In this document: positions 41,573-49,656 of the stretch, piece after piece
Layout: every line of letters starts with the position of its first letter
Numbering within the stretch: position 1 is the first letter of the stretch
NCBI GenBank assembly: GCA_964503335.1
Contig: CAZCZZ010000013.1
Span: forward strand, 8,445-72,444
Source of the DNA: CAZCZZ01 sp964503335
Lineage (GTDB): Bacteria; Verrucomicrobiota; Kiritimatiellia; CAIVKH01
Length of the DNA: 64,000 bases
Direction: 5' to 3'
Made by a program: the position numbers and the translations under genes
The notes under the pieces: generated by a model
Seen by the model: the letters and a program-made list of their open reading frames with translations, nothing else
Told to the model about the DNA's origin: nothing
Databases searched by the model: none

Positions 41573-43303
41573 ATGAGCGATTTGAATACGCTTCCAGGCC
41601 TCGAGCAGAGGCATCGCGAACTACTTTTTGCCCTTCGACTCCCCGACGCCGTGCTGGCGCCGGATGCGCCGCCTTTCTTGCGTGCGCTGGATCTCAATTT
41701 TGCCCGGCAGCTCTTCAGCGCAGACCAACCTTGGGGCCATGAAGATGCATTTGATGAACGGCTGCGCTTTCTGAATGAAGTCCTTTCCGCCTCACCGGAG
41801 GGTCGCAAACTCTACCTTGCTTCCGAGGTGGACCTTCTCAGCCGCGTGAAGGAAACAGGCAAGGAAGTGATCCACAGCGGGCCCTTCGGCATCCGCGAGG
41901 CCATTTTTCCGATCCAGCTGCGCGGCCATGTTGTGCATATCCTCAGGAGCGGAAAATTCCGTGACGCAGCCTTGCCCCACGATGATATCAAGGAACTCTC
42001 CTTCCTGACCGGTGTCCCCGTGAGCCGGCTCGAGGAAGCCGCGAAGGCCATCCCCGTGCTGGACGATGCAAGGCGCGACCAGATGATCACCTTGCTCCGC
42101 CGCCTGCGCGATGCATCGGCGAGGGCGCTCTCCGAGCATGAACGTGTGGTGGACCTCACGGACCTGCAGGTACGAACAGAACGTGTTCAAGCGCTCGGCG
42201 CGATGGCCGAAGGCATGGCGCACCATGTGAACGACCTGCTCTCGACGATCGTCGCCTATTCCGCGGCCTTGCAGGATCGCACCAATCTCCCCGAGGAAAT
42301 CTCGGTGCTGCTGCGCAGGATCGGCGAAGAAGCCCAGCGCGGACGCAGGTTCACGGATGAAGTCGTTGCGATGGCGGCAAGCGATGCCGAACGGGAAACG
42401 GCATGTCCACTTCACGAACGCATCCGCGGAGCCCTGATGCTGCTGCAGCCGCAGATGGGCACCAAGATCAAGCTCGAGACGAGACTCGATGCGGAAAATG
42501 ACCACGTCGCGGCACAGCCTCGCGTGCTGCAGCAAATCATCTACAACCTGATTACGAACGCCCTCGACAACATGCCCACCGGAGGCTTGCTCACCATCGC
42601 GAGCAGGAACCTCAAGGACGAACGCGATCCCGATGCGCCCCAGTACTTGCGCCTTGAGATCACGGACTCCAGTGGCGCGATGCCGAGGCGTCACTTGCGG
42701 AAGTCGGACGGCTCCAGGACGACCTCAAGCGGTCTGGCCGGCGAGAACCTCGGCCCCAAGCTGACCAGCGTGTTCAGCATGGCCGGACGCATGGGCGGAA
42801 CCGTGACCGTGTCGTCCGATCCCGGGATGATGACCCGCGTTGAGCTTACGCTGCCATCCTCCACGGCGGAGTTTGTCGATGCCCCGGCGGTCGAACCACG
42901 CAAACAACGTCGGCTCGCCCCGAGCAATATTTGGGTCGTCGATGACGATCGCGTCGTCCGCGAGATGTGTCGGCGCGTGCTTGCGGAGGAAGGCCACACC
43001 GTCACCGAAGTCGAGTCCGGCGAAGACCTGCGCGACCGGTGCATCGAGAAGAAGGAGAAGCCCGACCTCATTATCTACGACTTCAGCATGCCGGATTACG
43101 ACGGCCTGGAAATGACGTCCTACCTCCGCCAGGAACAGGTTCGCATCCCGATGCTGCTGATCAGCGGCTTGCGCCCGGACCAGCCGGAATTGAGCAAGAC
43201 GCTGAAGCTTCGAAAGACCTTCTATCTGCAGAAACCGTTCTCGTTCAGAGATATGACCGACATGGTGACGGTCGCCCTTGGCGAGACCTTGATAGAGGAG
43301 TAA
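41573..43303 (+). CDS. Hybrid sensor histidine kinase with C-terminal receiver domain
   Basis: 576 residues, no membrane helix. The N-terminal sensory domain (about 20-165) resembles a PocR-type ligand-binding fold (EVIHSGPFGIREAIFPIQLRGHVVHILRSGKF). The phosphoacceptor region MAEGMAHHVNDLLSTIVAYSAAL corresponds to NtrB-like H-boxes. In the ATPase domain the N-box NLITNALDNMPTGG is good, but the G1 box reads ITDSSGAMPRRH instead of DxGxGI and the G2 box is weak, so autokinase activity is uncertain. The receiver (about 455-570) has WVVDDDRVV, the phosphoacceptor in LIIYDFSMPDYDG, and the conserved Lys in YLQKPFS. The small coiled-coil protein gene follows 3 nt later. Confidence 0.86.
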   Translation: MSDLNTLPGLEQRHRELLFALRLPDAVLAPDAPPFLRALDLNFARQLFSADQPWGHEDAFDERLRFLNEVLSASPEGRKLYLASEVDLLSRVKETGKEVIHSGPFGIREAIFPIQLRGHVVHILRSGKFRDAALPHDDIKELSFLTGVPVSRLEEAAKAIPVLDDARRDQMITLLRRLRDASARALSEHERVVDLTDLQVRTERVQALGAMAEGMAHHVNDLLSTIVAYSAALQDRTNLPEEISVLLRRIGEEAQRGRRFTDEVVAMAASDAERETACPLHERIRGALMLLQPQMGTKIKLETRLDAENDHVAAQPRVLQQIIYNLITNALDNMPTGGLLTIASRNLKDERDPDAPQYLRLEITDSSGAMPRRHLRKSDGSRTTSSGLAGENLGPKLTSVFSMAGRMGGTVTVSSDPGMMTRVELTLPSSTAEFVDAPAVEPRKQRRLAPSNIWVVDDDRVVREMCRRVLAEEGHTVTEVESGEDLRDRCIEKKEKPDLIIYDFSMPDYDGLEMTSYLRQEQVRIPMLLISGLRPDQPELSKTLKLRKTFYLQKPFSFRDMTDMVTVALGETLIEE

Positions 43304-43306
43304 CCC

Positions 43307-43588
43307 ATGAGCCGCAGCTTGAAGCGCTTCGCCCTCGCATTCCTGATCGTTGCATGCATCCCGCTAGCGATTCGGGCCGACGACACGGCCGCAGTCGCCG
43401 CTCCCGCTGAAGATGCCACAGCCAAGACGCTGCGGAAGATCTCCGAGGATCTTGAGACCCTCCTGCTCGAGTCCCGCCGCCACGAGACGGAAATGAAGAA
43501 CACACTCAGGGACATGGATCGAAGGCTTTCCGAAATTGAGCGCGAGATCGAGGATATCAATCGCACGATCGAACGAATGGGCCGGTAG
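43307..43588 (+). CDS. Small exported coiled-coil protein
   Basis: 93 residues. Signal peptide MSRSLKRFALAFLIVACIPLAIRA, then an acidic linker and a single long amphipathic helix (TLRKISEDLETLLLESRRHETEMKN...RRLSEIEREIEDINRTIERMGR) predicted to form a coiled coil. It begins 3 nt after the hybrid kinase stop, so it is almost certainly co-transcribed with it. Function is unknown. Confidence 0.75.
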   Translation: MSRSLKRFALAFLIVACIPLAIRADDTAAVAAPAEDATAKTLRKISEDLETLLLESRRHETEMKNTLRDMDRRLSEIEREIEDINRTIERMGR

Positions 43589-43680
43589 CGGACTGACAAC
43601 CGATTTCCTGCGAGAAACACGTTGAGCCGACGCATATCAGGGCGTAAGCTTGTAACAGCAGAACAGGGGGGCCCGGGATT

Positions 43681-44058
43681 ATGGCGTTGGTAAAACAGGA
43701 TCGCAGGGAGTCGCCAAGGATCGCAGACGATATCGGGATTGCGATATGGGAACTGCCTGAACACGGGCCGATTCCTCACGGTCACGCCACCATTTTCCAC
43801 CTGACCTCGGACATTTCACGCAACGGCCTGCGCTTCAAACACGACGCGCCTATCGATTCCGGTCGCCTTCTGAAGATCCACCTCGCCCTTAAACTGCCCC
43901 TCGTCACGATCACCCACTTCGGCAAAGTTCGCTGGTGTTCGCAGCCTCAGGGAGGCCCTTGCGATGTCGGCGTCGAATTCGTGGACAGCCCTCCGGCGGA
44001 CATGCAGATCTGGCAGAACTATATAGCCCAGTGCAATTCGCCGGCATCGCAGTCCTGA
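43681..44058 (+). CDS. PilZ-domain protein (c-di-GMP effector)
   Basis: 125 residues, a single PilZ domain. The c-di-GMP binding motifs are both present: RRESPR (RxxxR-type) near residue 8 and DISRNG (D/NxSxxG) around residue 41, with a later CDVGVEFVD strand. It probably switches a motility, adhesion or polysaccharide function in response to c-di-GMP. It is followed 12 nt later by a metallohydrolase gene. A plausible promoter TTGAGC-N17-TAAGCT lies upstream (43621-43649 region). Confidence 0.85.
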   Translation: MALVKQDRRESPRIADDIGIAIWELPEHGPIPHGHATIFHLTSDISRNGLRFKHDAPIDSGRLLKIHLALKLPLVTITHFGKVRWCSQPQGGPCDVGVEFVDSPPADMQIWQNYIAQCNSPASQS

Positions 44059-44070
44059 TCGGGTCCGCCC

Positions 44071-44961
44071 ATGCGCGTGACCCCGATCGTTGCATCCCGT
44101 TTTACGTCCGACGGTGGCTCCATGTTCGGTCTCGTGCCGAAACCCATGTGGGCAAAACGTATTCCTCCGGACGCCGATAACCGCATCCCCCAACATGCCC
44201 ACGCGCTGGTGGTTGAGCTGGACGACGGACGCACTGCATTGATCGATACGGGATGCGGAGCTGCGGAGCGCTTCGAGGACAAGGAGCGTGCCCTGAGCGG
44301 ACTCGGACCGGGCTGGCCCCTCCTGGAATCGCTCGCGAAGCTAGGAGTTCCTCCCGACCGCGTCGACCTCGTCCTCCTTACGCATCTGCACTGGGACCAC
44401 GCCGGCGGTGCCCTGGCAGCGCCATCGTCCGGGCAGGCCCTGACCTTTCCCCGCGCGGAACACGTGATACATCGTCTCGAATGGGATGACGCCACGTCAG
44501 GCAATCCCCTCCTCTTCAAATCCTACCCTCCCGCAATTCCCGCGGGCCTCGCGAACGCAAAGCGACGGCTCATCGACGGCGACGACGCGGAAATCGCCCC
44601 CGGGCTACGTCTCGTCCGGAGTTCGGGACACACGCGCGGGCACGCCACCTATGTGCTTGAGCATGTGACGCTCCGCCACCCCGTGGACCTCAGCAGCATC
44701 GAGGCACCATGGTGCGTTTTCGCCGGCGACGTCTGCCCGACCCGCCACCACCTGCGCATGGTCTTCCAGACATCGTACGACACCTTTCCACTCGATACAC
44801 GCGCATGGAAGCGCGCGTGGCTTCCCCGCGTCGCTTCGGACCAGGCGTGGCTGCTCTTCGACCACGACCCGGACGTTTTCGGCGCCCGGATCGCAGCCGA
44901 TGAAAAGCAGGAATACGCAATCACGGGAACGATGCCTTGCGGGAAGGAATCGGGACCATGA
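44071..44961 (+). CDS. Metallo-beta-lactamase-fold hydrolase
   Basis: 296 residues. The metal-binding motif THLHWDHAGG (HxHxDH), the later SSGHTRGHATYV His ligand, the FAGDVCP Asp, and FDHD near the end match AHL-lactonase/GumP-like MBL hydrolases. The early part (MFGLVPKPMWAKRIPPDADNRI) is typical of that subfamily, which often starts with a substrate-pocket loop. The substrate cannot be read from sequence. The stop overlaps the next TPR gene (ATGA). Confidence 0.86.
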   Translation: MRVTPIVASRFTSDGGSMFGLVPKPMWAKRIPPDADNRIPQHAHALVVELDDGRTALIDTGCGAAERFEDKERALSGLGPGWPLLESLAKLGVPPDRVDLVLLTHLHWDHAGGALAAPSSGQALTFPRAEHVIHRLEWDDATSGNPLLFKSYPPAIPAGLANAKRRLIDGDDAEIAPGLRLVRSSGHTRGHATYVLEHVTLRHPVDLSSIEAPWCVFAGDVCPTRHHLRMVFQTSYDTFPLDTRAWKRAWLPRVASDQAWLLFDHDPDVFGARIAADEKQEYAITGTMPCGKESGP

Positions 44962-45446
44962 CGGATCCCCTCCCCGACGAAGTAAAGTGGCGCCTCGAAA
45001 AGGCGGAAGGGTTCATGGACCTCCAGATGGCGGAGCGTGCCCGCTCGGAACTCAACCTCGTGCCCGAAGCGCACCAGCAGTCGCTGGCCTGGCGGCTGCT
45101 CCGGCTGCGACTGGCTTTTGACCAGCACGACTGGACTCTGGCCACGGAACTCGCCAAACGCATGAGGGAGGAGCAACCCGCCGTGGTCGATTACTGGATC
45201 CAGCTGGCCTACGCCACCCGTCGCTGTCTGGGTGTCGACGCCGCAAAGGTGATCCTCGAGGAAGCCGCCATGCGTTTCCCCGAAATCGCCCTCATTCCGT
45301 TTAATCTGGCCTGCTACGAATGCCGGCTCGGACAGAATGACGCCGCGCTCCGGCACCTGACTAGGGCCTTCGAAATGGAGCCGTCCTACCGGGAAATGGC
45401 ACTCGAGGACGAAGACCTCAAACCGCTCTGGTCCACACTGGGCTAG
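44958..45446 (+). CDS. TPR-like protein, unknown function
   Basis: 162 residues, all helical and soluble. Helix pairs are EKAEGFMDLQMAERARSELNLVPEAHQQS, LAWRLLRLRLAFDQHDWTLATELAKRM, VDYWIQLAYATRRCLGVDAAKVILEEAAMRFPE and IPFNLACYECRLGQNDAALRHLTRAFEMEPS. It is translationally coupled to the hydrolase gene. Its end overlaps the convergent gene by 4 nt. Likely a cytoplasmic scaffold. Confidence 0.78.
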   Translation: MTDPLPDEVKWRLEKAEGFMDLQMAERARSELNLVPEAHQQSLAWRLLRLRLAFDQHDWTLATELAKRMREEQPAVVDYWIQLAYATRRCLGVDAAKVILEEAAMRFPEIALIPFNLACYECRLGQNDAALRHLTRAFEMEPSYREMALEDEDLKPLWSTLG

Positions 45447-46237
45447 AAGTAACCGGAGCCGGACACCGTCGGCGGATAGCGCAGCTTGAATACGCCGACG
45501 CGATCCATCTCCGAGTAGGCGCCCCATTGCACCGTCGCGCTGATTCCGTTCTGGATGCACACCTTTGGCTTGGGCTTCACTTCGGGACACACAGGCTGTG
45601 GCTGCCAGACAACGGGGTAATATGGATAGCCATACTCATAACGATTGCGCCGACTCGCTTCACGCTCGGCCTCTGCAGCACGGACTTCTGCCGCTGCGAC
45701 GCGTGCCGTCAGTTCAGCCATCTCGCGTTCCCGGTTTTGCTCCTCACGCGTCACAGCCAGTTCCGCTTCGAGCTCCTTCAAGTCCCGCGTGAGCAATGCG
45801 CTGACGTCCACTTCCGGATACACGCGGCGAAACCATTTCCAATAGGCCACGCGCTCGCGCGCGGGTGACGCGAGGAATTCACCGTCGGACTGTTTTGCCT
45901 CAAGCAAGGCCCGACCCGTCTTGATCCGCCGCTGGCGATCTAGCGCCGCATTCTGCCGGGCCACTTCTTCCGCCTGTTCACGCTGGAGACGCTGCTTCTC
46001 GGCGGCCTCCGCGGAAATGAGCGTCGCCTTGGTCACGATCCCGTCTTCGAGTTCGATGCGGCCGCGCTCGTAGAGCAGGAATTCGCGCCCATGCATGTTG
46101 AGCACGCCCGAGGGTTCGCCCAGCGCGGCGATGACGCTGTCACGCGTGGCACCCGCAGCGACCACGTCGTCGCCCGATACGGCGGCCACTGTCGCCAGCG
46201 ACAGGATGGCCGAACAGCTCATGATCCAGCGTGTCAT
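45443..46237 (-). CDS. Exported coiled-coil protein with SmpA/OmlA-like motif
   Basis: 264 residues. The ATG has AAGGAGA 6 nt upstream and gives signal peptide MTRWIMSCSAILSLATVAAVSG. Residues about 24-75 (AAGATRDSVIAALGEPSGVLNMHGREFLLYERGRIELEDGIV) resemble the short beta-beta outer-membrane SmpA/OmlA repeat found in many PVC exported proteins. A charged coiled coil (about 80-215) and a Pro/Tyr-rich tail (YEYGYPYYPVVWQPQPVCP...) follow. It is divergent from the phosphoesterase. Function is unknown. Confidence 0.75.
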   Translation of the reverse strand: MTRWIMSCSAILSLATVAAVSGDDVVAAGATRDSVIAALGEPSGVLNMHGREFLLYERGRIELEDGIVTKATLISAEAAEKQRLQREQAEEVARQNAALDRQRRIKTGRALLEAKQSDGEFLASPARERVAYWKWFRRVYPEVDVSALLTRDLKELEAELAVTREEQNREREMAELTARVAAAEVRAAEAEREASRRNRYEYGYPYYPVVWQPQPVCPEVKPKPKVCIQNGISATVQWGAYSEMDRVGVFKLRYPPTVSGSGYF

Positions 46238-46310
46238 GTTCTTCTCCTTAAGGGTAGGATACCCGGAGCTGGACACATGTTCAAATGAGGCACCGCCCGG
46301 GATAAACCCT

Positions 46311-46808
46311 ATGCTGATCGGCATCCTATCGGACACGCACGGCGACACGCACAGGACGGCTCATGCGCTGGCCATCTTTCGATCGCTCGGAGCTGGCGCA
46401 ATCCTCCATTGCGGCGACATCGGGTCAACCGGCGTTCTTGCGGAACTCGCTACATCCGAGGTGCCTGTACACGCCGTGCTCGGCAACGTGGACCTTTACG
46501 ATCCGGATATCGAAGCCTTTCCCGCCACGACCCGGGTCGTCATGCACGGTCGTTTTGCCGACCTCGTCATCGATGGGCACCGCATCGCCATCGCCCATGG
46601 CGATGACGCGTTGATCTTGAGACGTGCGATCATCTCGGGCGATTTTGAGTATGTGTTCACCGGCCATACACACGAGGCGCGTGACGACCGCGTAGGCCCG
46701 ACCCGCGTCATTAATCCCGGTGCCGTGCATCGCGCCAACCCACCCGGTGTCGCCACGCTGGACCTCGCATCCGGCACGCTCCACTTCCATCGCATCCCGC
46801 GCGATTGA
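46311..46808 (+). CDS. YfcE/MJ0936-type metallophosphoesterase
   Basis: 165 residues, the size of the family. The metal-binding motifs occur in order: GILSDTHGD, ILHCGDIGS, VLGNVD, IAHGDD, FTGHTHEA and INPGAVHR. This matches calcineurin-like phosphodiesterases that act on phosphodiester substrates with Mn2+. The ATG is placed directly before LIGILSDTHG; the frame is open upstream but has no homology. Followed by tandem palindromes and a YkgJ-type gene. The physiological substrate is unknown. Confidence 0.92.
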   Translation: MLIGILSDTHGDTHRTAHALAIFRSLGAGAILHCGDIGSTGVLAELATSEVPVHAVLGNVDLYDPDIEAFPATTRVVMHGRFADLVIDGHRIAIAHGDDALILRRAIISGDFEYVFTGHTHEARDDRVGPTRVINPGAVHRANPPGVATLDLASGTLHFHRIPRD

Positions 46809-46821
46809 TCACGCCGCCCTT

Positions 46822-46868
46822 TTCCAATCCTTGGAACTCGCGCGTCAGCGGTTTTCCAACCCTTGGAA
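46822..46868. repeat. Two TTCCAA-NNN-TTGGAA palindromes spaced 32 bp centre to centre
   Basis: Sites at 46822-46836 and 46854-46868 are each perfect 6+3+6 palindromes preceded by TTT. The spacing equals about three helical turns. A related pair with exactly the same spacing occurs at 63727-63772. Either operators of a dimeric regulator or a dispersed repeat. Confidence 0.6.
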
Positions 46869-46911
46869 CCTTCTGCGTGTCATTCAGGATTCGATGTGAT
46901 GTACTCGTATC

Positions 46912-46920
46912 GGGGGGGGG
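46912..46920. repeat. G9 homopolymer in the translation initiation region of the YkgJ-type gene
   Basis: Nine consecutive G residues end 5 nt before the ATG, taking the place of a Shine-Dalgarno sequence. An in-frame upstream ATG (46899) would place the tract inside the coding region. Such tracts are prone to slippage. Confidence 0.85.
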
Positions 46921-46925
46921 TATGC

Positions 46926-47348
46926 ATGAGCGGCGACTTCTATGAGCAGGGCCTGCGCTTCAGTTGCACGAAGTGCGGAAAGTGCTGCACCGGCTCGCCC
47001 GGCCGGGTTCGCGTTTCGCGCGAGGAGCGACAACAACTCGCAGCGCTGCGGGGCGTTACCGAGGAGGACTTCACGCTCTCGTTTACCCGGCAGGACGGCA
47101 GGAACATCCTTCTGACAGAGAAGGAGAACGGCGACTGCATCTTCTACGACAACGGCTGCACCGTCTATCACGCGCGGCCCCTGCAGTGTCGGCTCTTTCC
47201 CTTCTGGTTCCGCAACCTGCGCAACGAAAAAGCCTGGCTCGAAGCCGCGAAGGATTGTCCCGGAATCGGCCAGGGCCGCTTGTACACGAAGGAAGAAATC
47301 TTCGACCTAGTCGGACAGGATATCGACAACCGCGGCCGCAACGACTGA
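46926..47348 (+). CDS. YkgJ-family cysteine cluster protein
   Basis: 140 residues. Zinc- or iron-chelating cysteine cluster: FSCTKCGKCCTGSPGRVRVS (CxxCxxCC), then DCIFYDNGCTVYHARPLQCRLFPFW and KDCPGI, the invariant cluster order of the family (UPF0153). The biochemical role is unsettled, though a metal-binding or Fe-S function is generally assumed. The start is placed just before GDFYEQGLRF with a G9 tract in the RBS position. The 3' end overlaps the convergent glycosyltransferase gene by 42 nt. Confidence 0.9.
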   Translation: MSGDFYEQGLRFSCTKCGKCCTGSPGRVRVSREERQQLAALRGVTEEDFTLSFTRQDGRNILLTEKENGDCIFYDNGCTVYHARPLQCRLFPFWFRNLRNEKAWLEAAKDCPGIGQGRLYTKEEIFDLVGQDIDNRGRND

Positions 47349-48233
47349 CGCCTCAAGCTGCGCGAGATCGCCTTCTGGCGCCTCCAGGATACGCACACGG
47401 CGGCCTCGCGGCCCCCACTCTGTCTTTCGCGTGGGTCCGAAGATGCCAAGCGTCGGTACTCCCATAGCCGCGGCCAGATGCGTCACACCGGAGTCGTTTC
47501 CCACAAACGCTCGCGCGCAACTCAGGACCGCGGCCAACTCCTGCAACGATGACGTGGGTGCGATGCGGAAACCCGCCGCCGATACCAGCGGAACAACGCC
47601 GTCGTCCGCTTCGCCTGCCGTGAATAGGGCTTCTTCGAGACCGAGGCCGTGCGCGACTTCGATAAAGCCGTCGACCCGCCAGTTCTTTCGCTCGCTCCCG
47701 CTACCCGGGTGGAGCACCACAGGCCGCTCCGCGACGCCTGCAGCACGTATCAACTCCACGCCCTTCCTTCGCCAATCCTCCGGCACGTCGAGAACCGGTT
47801 CTGCGCCCCGTGCATAAATCGCGAGCGCTTCGAGAGGTCTCACCAGGTGGTCCACCGCATGCGAGCCTTCCACTTTCGGTGATCCGTACAGAACCTGTCG
47901 AGCGCCTGCAAGCTGCAGGTTCGTGCGCACCAACTCGTCCGGATCATGCAGGTAAAGCAGAACGAAATCGAAGGACCGGATATATCGCACCTGCTCCTCC
48001 GGGAAGGCCGGATTCTGACCGTAGAAGCGGGCGACCTGCGCCTGGTCGAGCGACGTCACCTTGTCGACGACGCCACCGCAAAGTGCCAGCGGGGCGATGC
48101 GGAGGTACGCGACGAGCTCGATGTAGGCGTCGGGCCAACGCTCGCGCAAGGCGCGCAACGCTGGAAGGGTTACGATGAAATCGCCGATGGCGCCGCCGCG
48201 AAGGACAAGTATTCTGGGCGGTCGCGTTTTCAA
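47307..48233 (-). CDS. Glycosyltransferase family 9 (heptosyltransferase-like)
   Basis: 308 residues. The N-terminus RILVLRGGAIGDFIVTLPALRALRERWP has the GAIGDxxxTxPxxxxL motif of ADP-heptose:LPS transferases. The C-terminal nucleotide-sugar half carries RPVVLHPGSGSERKNWRVDGFIEVA and CARAFVGNDSGVTHLAAAMGVPTLGIFGPT. It probably adds a sugar to lipid A-core or another envelope glycan. The start is TTG, overlapping the previous stop as TTGA. It is the last gene of the envelope operon. Confidence 0.88.
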   Translation of the reverse strand: MKTRPPRILVLRGGAIGDFIVTLPALRALRERWPDAYIELVAYLRIAPLALCGGVVDKVTSLDQAQVARFYGQNPAFPEEQVRYIRSFDFVLLYLHDPDELVRTNLQLAGARQVLYGSPKVEGSHAVDHLVRPLEALAIYARGAEPVLDVPEDWRRKGVELIRAAGVAERPVVLHPGSGSERKNWRVDGFIEVAHGLGLEEALFTAGEADDGVVPLVSAAGFRIAPTSSLQELAAVLSCARAFVGNDSGVTHLAAAMGVPTLGIFGPTRKTEWGPRGRRVRILEAPEGDLAQLEASVVAAAVVDILSD

Positions 48234-48772
48234 TACACAACGGCAGCGAGTGCACCCAGTCCGGATGCGAGCAGGAGGATGGCAATACCGACCGCGCGAG
48301 CAGCAGCGTCTGTGCGGACCCGGCCCGGACCCCAGTCGCGGAAGCGGTACGGCGAGAGGATGAGTACGATGCCTTTGATGATCATGACGTAAATCAGCGT
48401 TGTGAAGATCAGCCGGAGACCTGAATCGTTCCACCGCGCGGCATCCAGCGCAGGACCGGCCGCGAGCAGGAGCAGGCCACCGAGCGCGCGGGGCGCGAGC
48501 AGTTCCTCCATGTAGCGGGTCAGCAGGAAGAAGCTCACGGGCGCGGCGATGTAAATGATGGGCTGAAGGTGAGCGAAACGTCCCTTCGTCATATCGAGCA
48601 GCAGCCAGGCCACCCAGATCAGGTCCACGGCCGTCAGCAGCACGGCCGACGGAGTGTGCCGGGGAAACGCCGCCATGGCGCCGCGCCAGGCCGACGGAGC
48701 GGCAAGGGCCAACAGACCGAACACGATGAGAAAGGAACTCAAGAACCAGGTGGCGTACGCAAGGGATGACAT
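48230..48772 (-). CDS. Small multi-pass membrane protein
   Basis: 180 residues, about five to six hydrophobic helices (WFLSSFLIVFGLLALAAP, LLTAVDLIWVAWLLLDM, IIYIAAPVSFFLLTRYM, LIFTTLIYVMIIKGIVLIL, AVGIAILLLASGLGALAAVVY). It starts 1 nt after the prmA stop and overlaps the glycosyltransferase start. I do not recognise a family; position suggests an envelope role. Confidence 0.78.
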   Translation of the reverse strand: MSSLAYATWFLSSFLIVFGLLALAAPSAWRGAMAAFPRHTPSAVLLTAVDLIWVAWLLLDMTKGRFAHLQPIIYIAAPVSFFLLTRYMEELLAPRALGGLLLLAAGPALDAARWNDSGLRLIFTTLIYVMIIKGIVLILSPYRFRDWGPGRVRTDAAARAVGIAILLLASGLGALAAVVY

Positions 48773-48773
48773 A

Positions 48774-49646
48774 TTACTTCTTTCCAAACGCTAGCATGAT
48801 GCCCGCCCATTCACCATCGCCATCACGAACAACCTCCCGGCCGCCGTGGGCCATATACACATCCGCCACGGCATCCACCTCATGCTCGCGGATGCCGCTC
48901 AAGACCAGATGACGTTTCGTGGCACGCACGAGCTTCGGCGCCACATCGATCAGGACCTGCGAGACGATGTTGGCGCAGACCAGGTCAAACCGTCGCTTGA
49001 AACCGCGGTCGTTGATATCGACGACATCCAGGCCGACCTGCTTCGTGACGCGATTGAGGCGAATATTCCGCACGGCCTGCGTCAGCGCCATCTCGTCGTT
49101 GTCCACGCCGAGCGCATCCGGGCATCCGAGCTTGGCCGCGGCGATCGCGAGGATTCCGCTTCCCGTGCCCACATCGAGCATGGTCATCGGCGGCGCCTTC
49201 GTGCTCAAGCGGTCAATCATCTCCAGGCAGAACCGCGTCGTGAAATGATCACCCGTGCCGAAGCTGGGACCCGGGTCCACAAGGATGGTCTTTCGCTTGC
49301 CTTTCGGTCCAGCAGGTTTCTGCCACACGGGACAGATATGCAAGCGATTTCCGATGTCATGCGGATGGAAGTGGAGTCGCCAGAACGAGAGCCAGTCACG
49401 CGGCTCGCAGCGCCTGATCTGAACGGCAAAGACCCCTTCACGCTGCGCCAGGGCAGTCGCGGAAGCCTGGGCCTCCCGCTTGTCCGAAAAGTAGATCTCC
49501 AGCCACGAGCGCTCCGACCCGGGCCGCGCAAGCTGGACCGGCATAAGGTCCCATTCGTCCACCAGCCACTGGGCAAGCTCCTCCGCGCGCTGTGCGGGAA
49601 CTTCCAGCGTCACGACGTATTGCGTCTGTGTTGCGGCATTGCTCAT
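48774..49646 (-). CDS. prmA: Ribosomal protein L11 methyltransferase
   Basis: 290 residues. The N-terminal L11-recognition domain is followed by the linker WLSFWRLHFHPHDIGNRLHICPVW. The catalytic domain has LVDPGPSFGTGDHFTTRFCLEMID (the PrmA-specific GxAFGTGxHxTT region), SAM motif I MLDVGTGSGILAIAAAKLG, GVDNDEMALTQAVRNIRLN and motif IV DLVCANIVSQVLIDVAP (NI/L element). It trimethylates L11. FGTG has Pro-Ser before it where Ala is common, a minor change. It sits within an otherwise envelope-directed operon. Confidence 0.93.
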   Translation of the reverse strand: MSNAATQTQYVVTLEVPAQRAEELAQWLVDEWDLMPVQLARPGSERSWLEIYFSDKREAQASATALAQREGVFAVQIRRCEPRDWLSFWRLHFHPHDIGNRLHICPVWQKPAGPKGKRKTILVDPGPSFGTGDHFTTRFCLEMIDRLSTKAPPMTMLDVGTGSGILAIAAAKLGCPDALGVDNDEMALTQAVRNIRLNRVTKQVGLDVVDINDRGFKRRFDLVCANIVSQVLIDVAPKLVRATKRHLVLSGIREHEVDAVADVYMAHGGREVVRDGDGEWAGIMLAFGKK

Positions 49647-49656
49647 GTGCGGCTCA

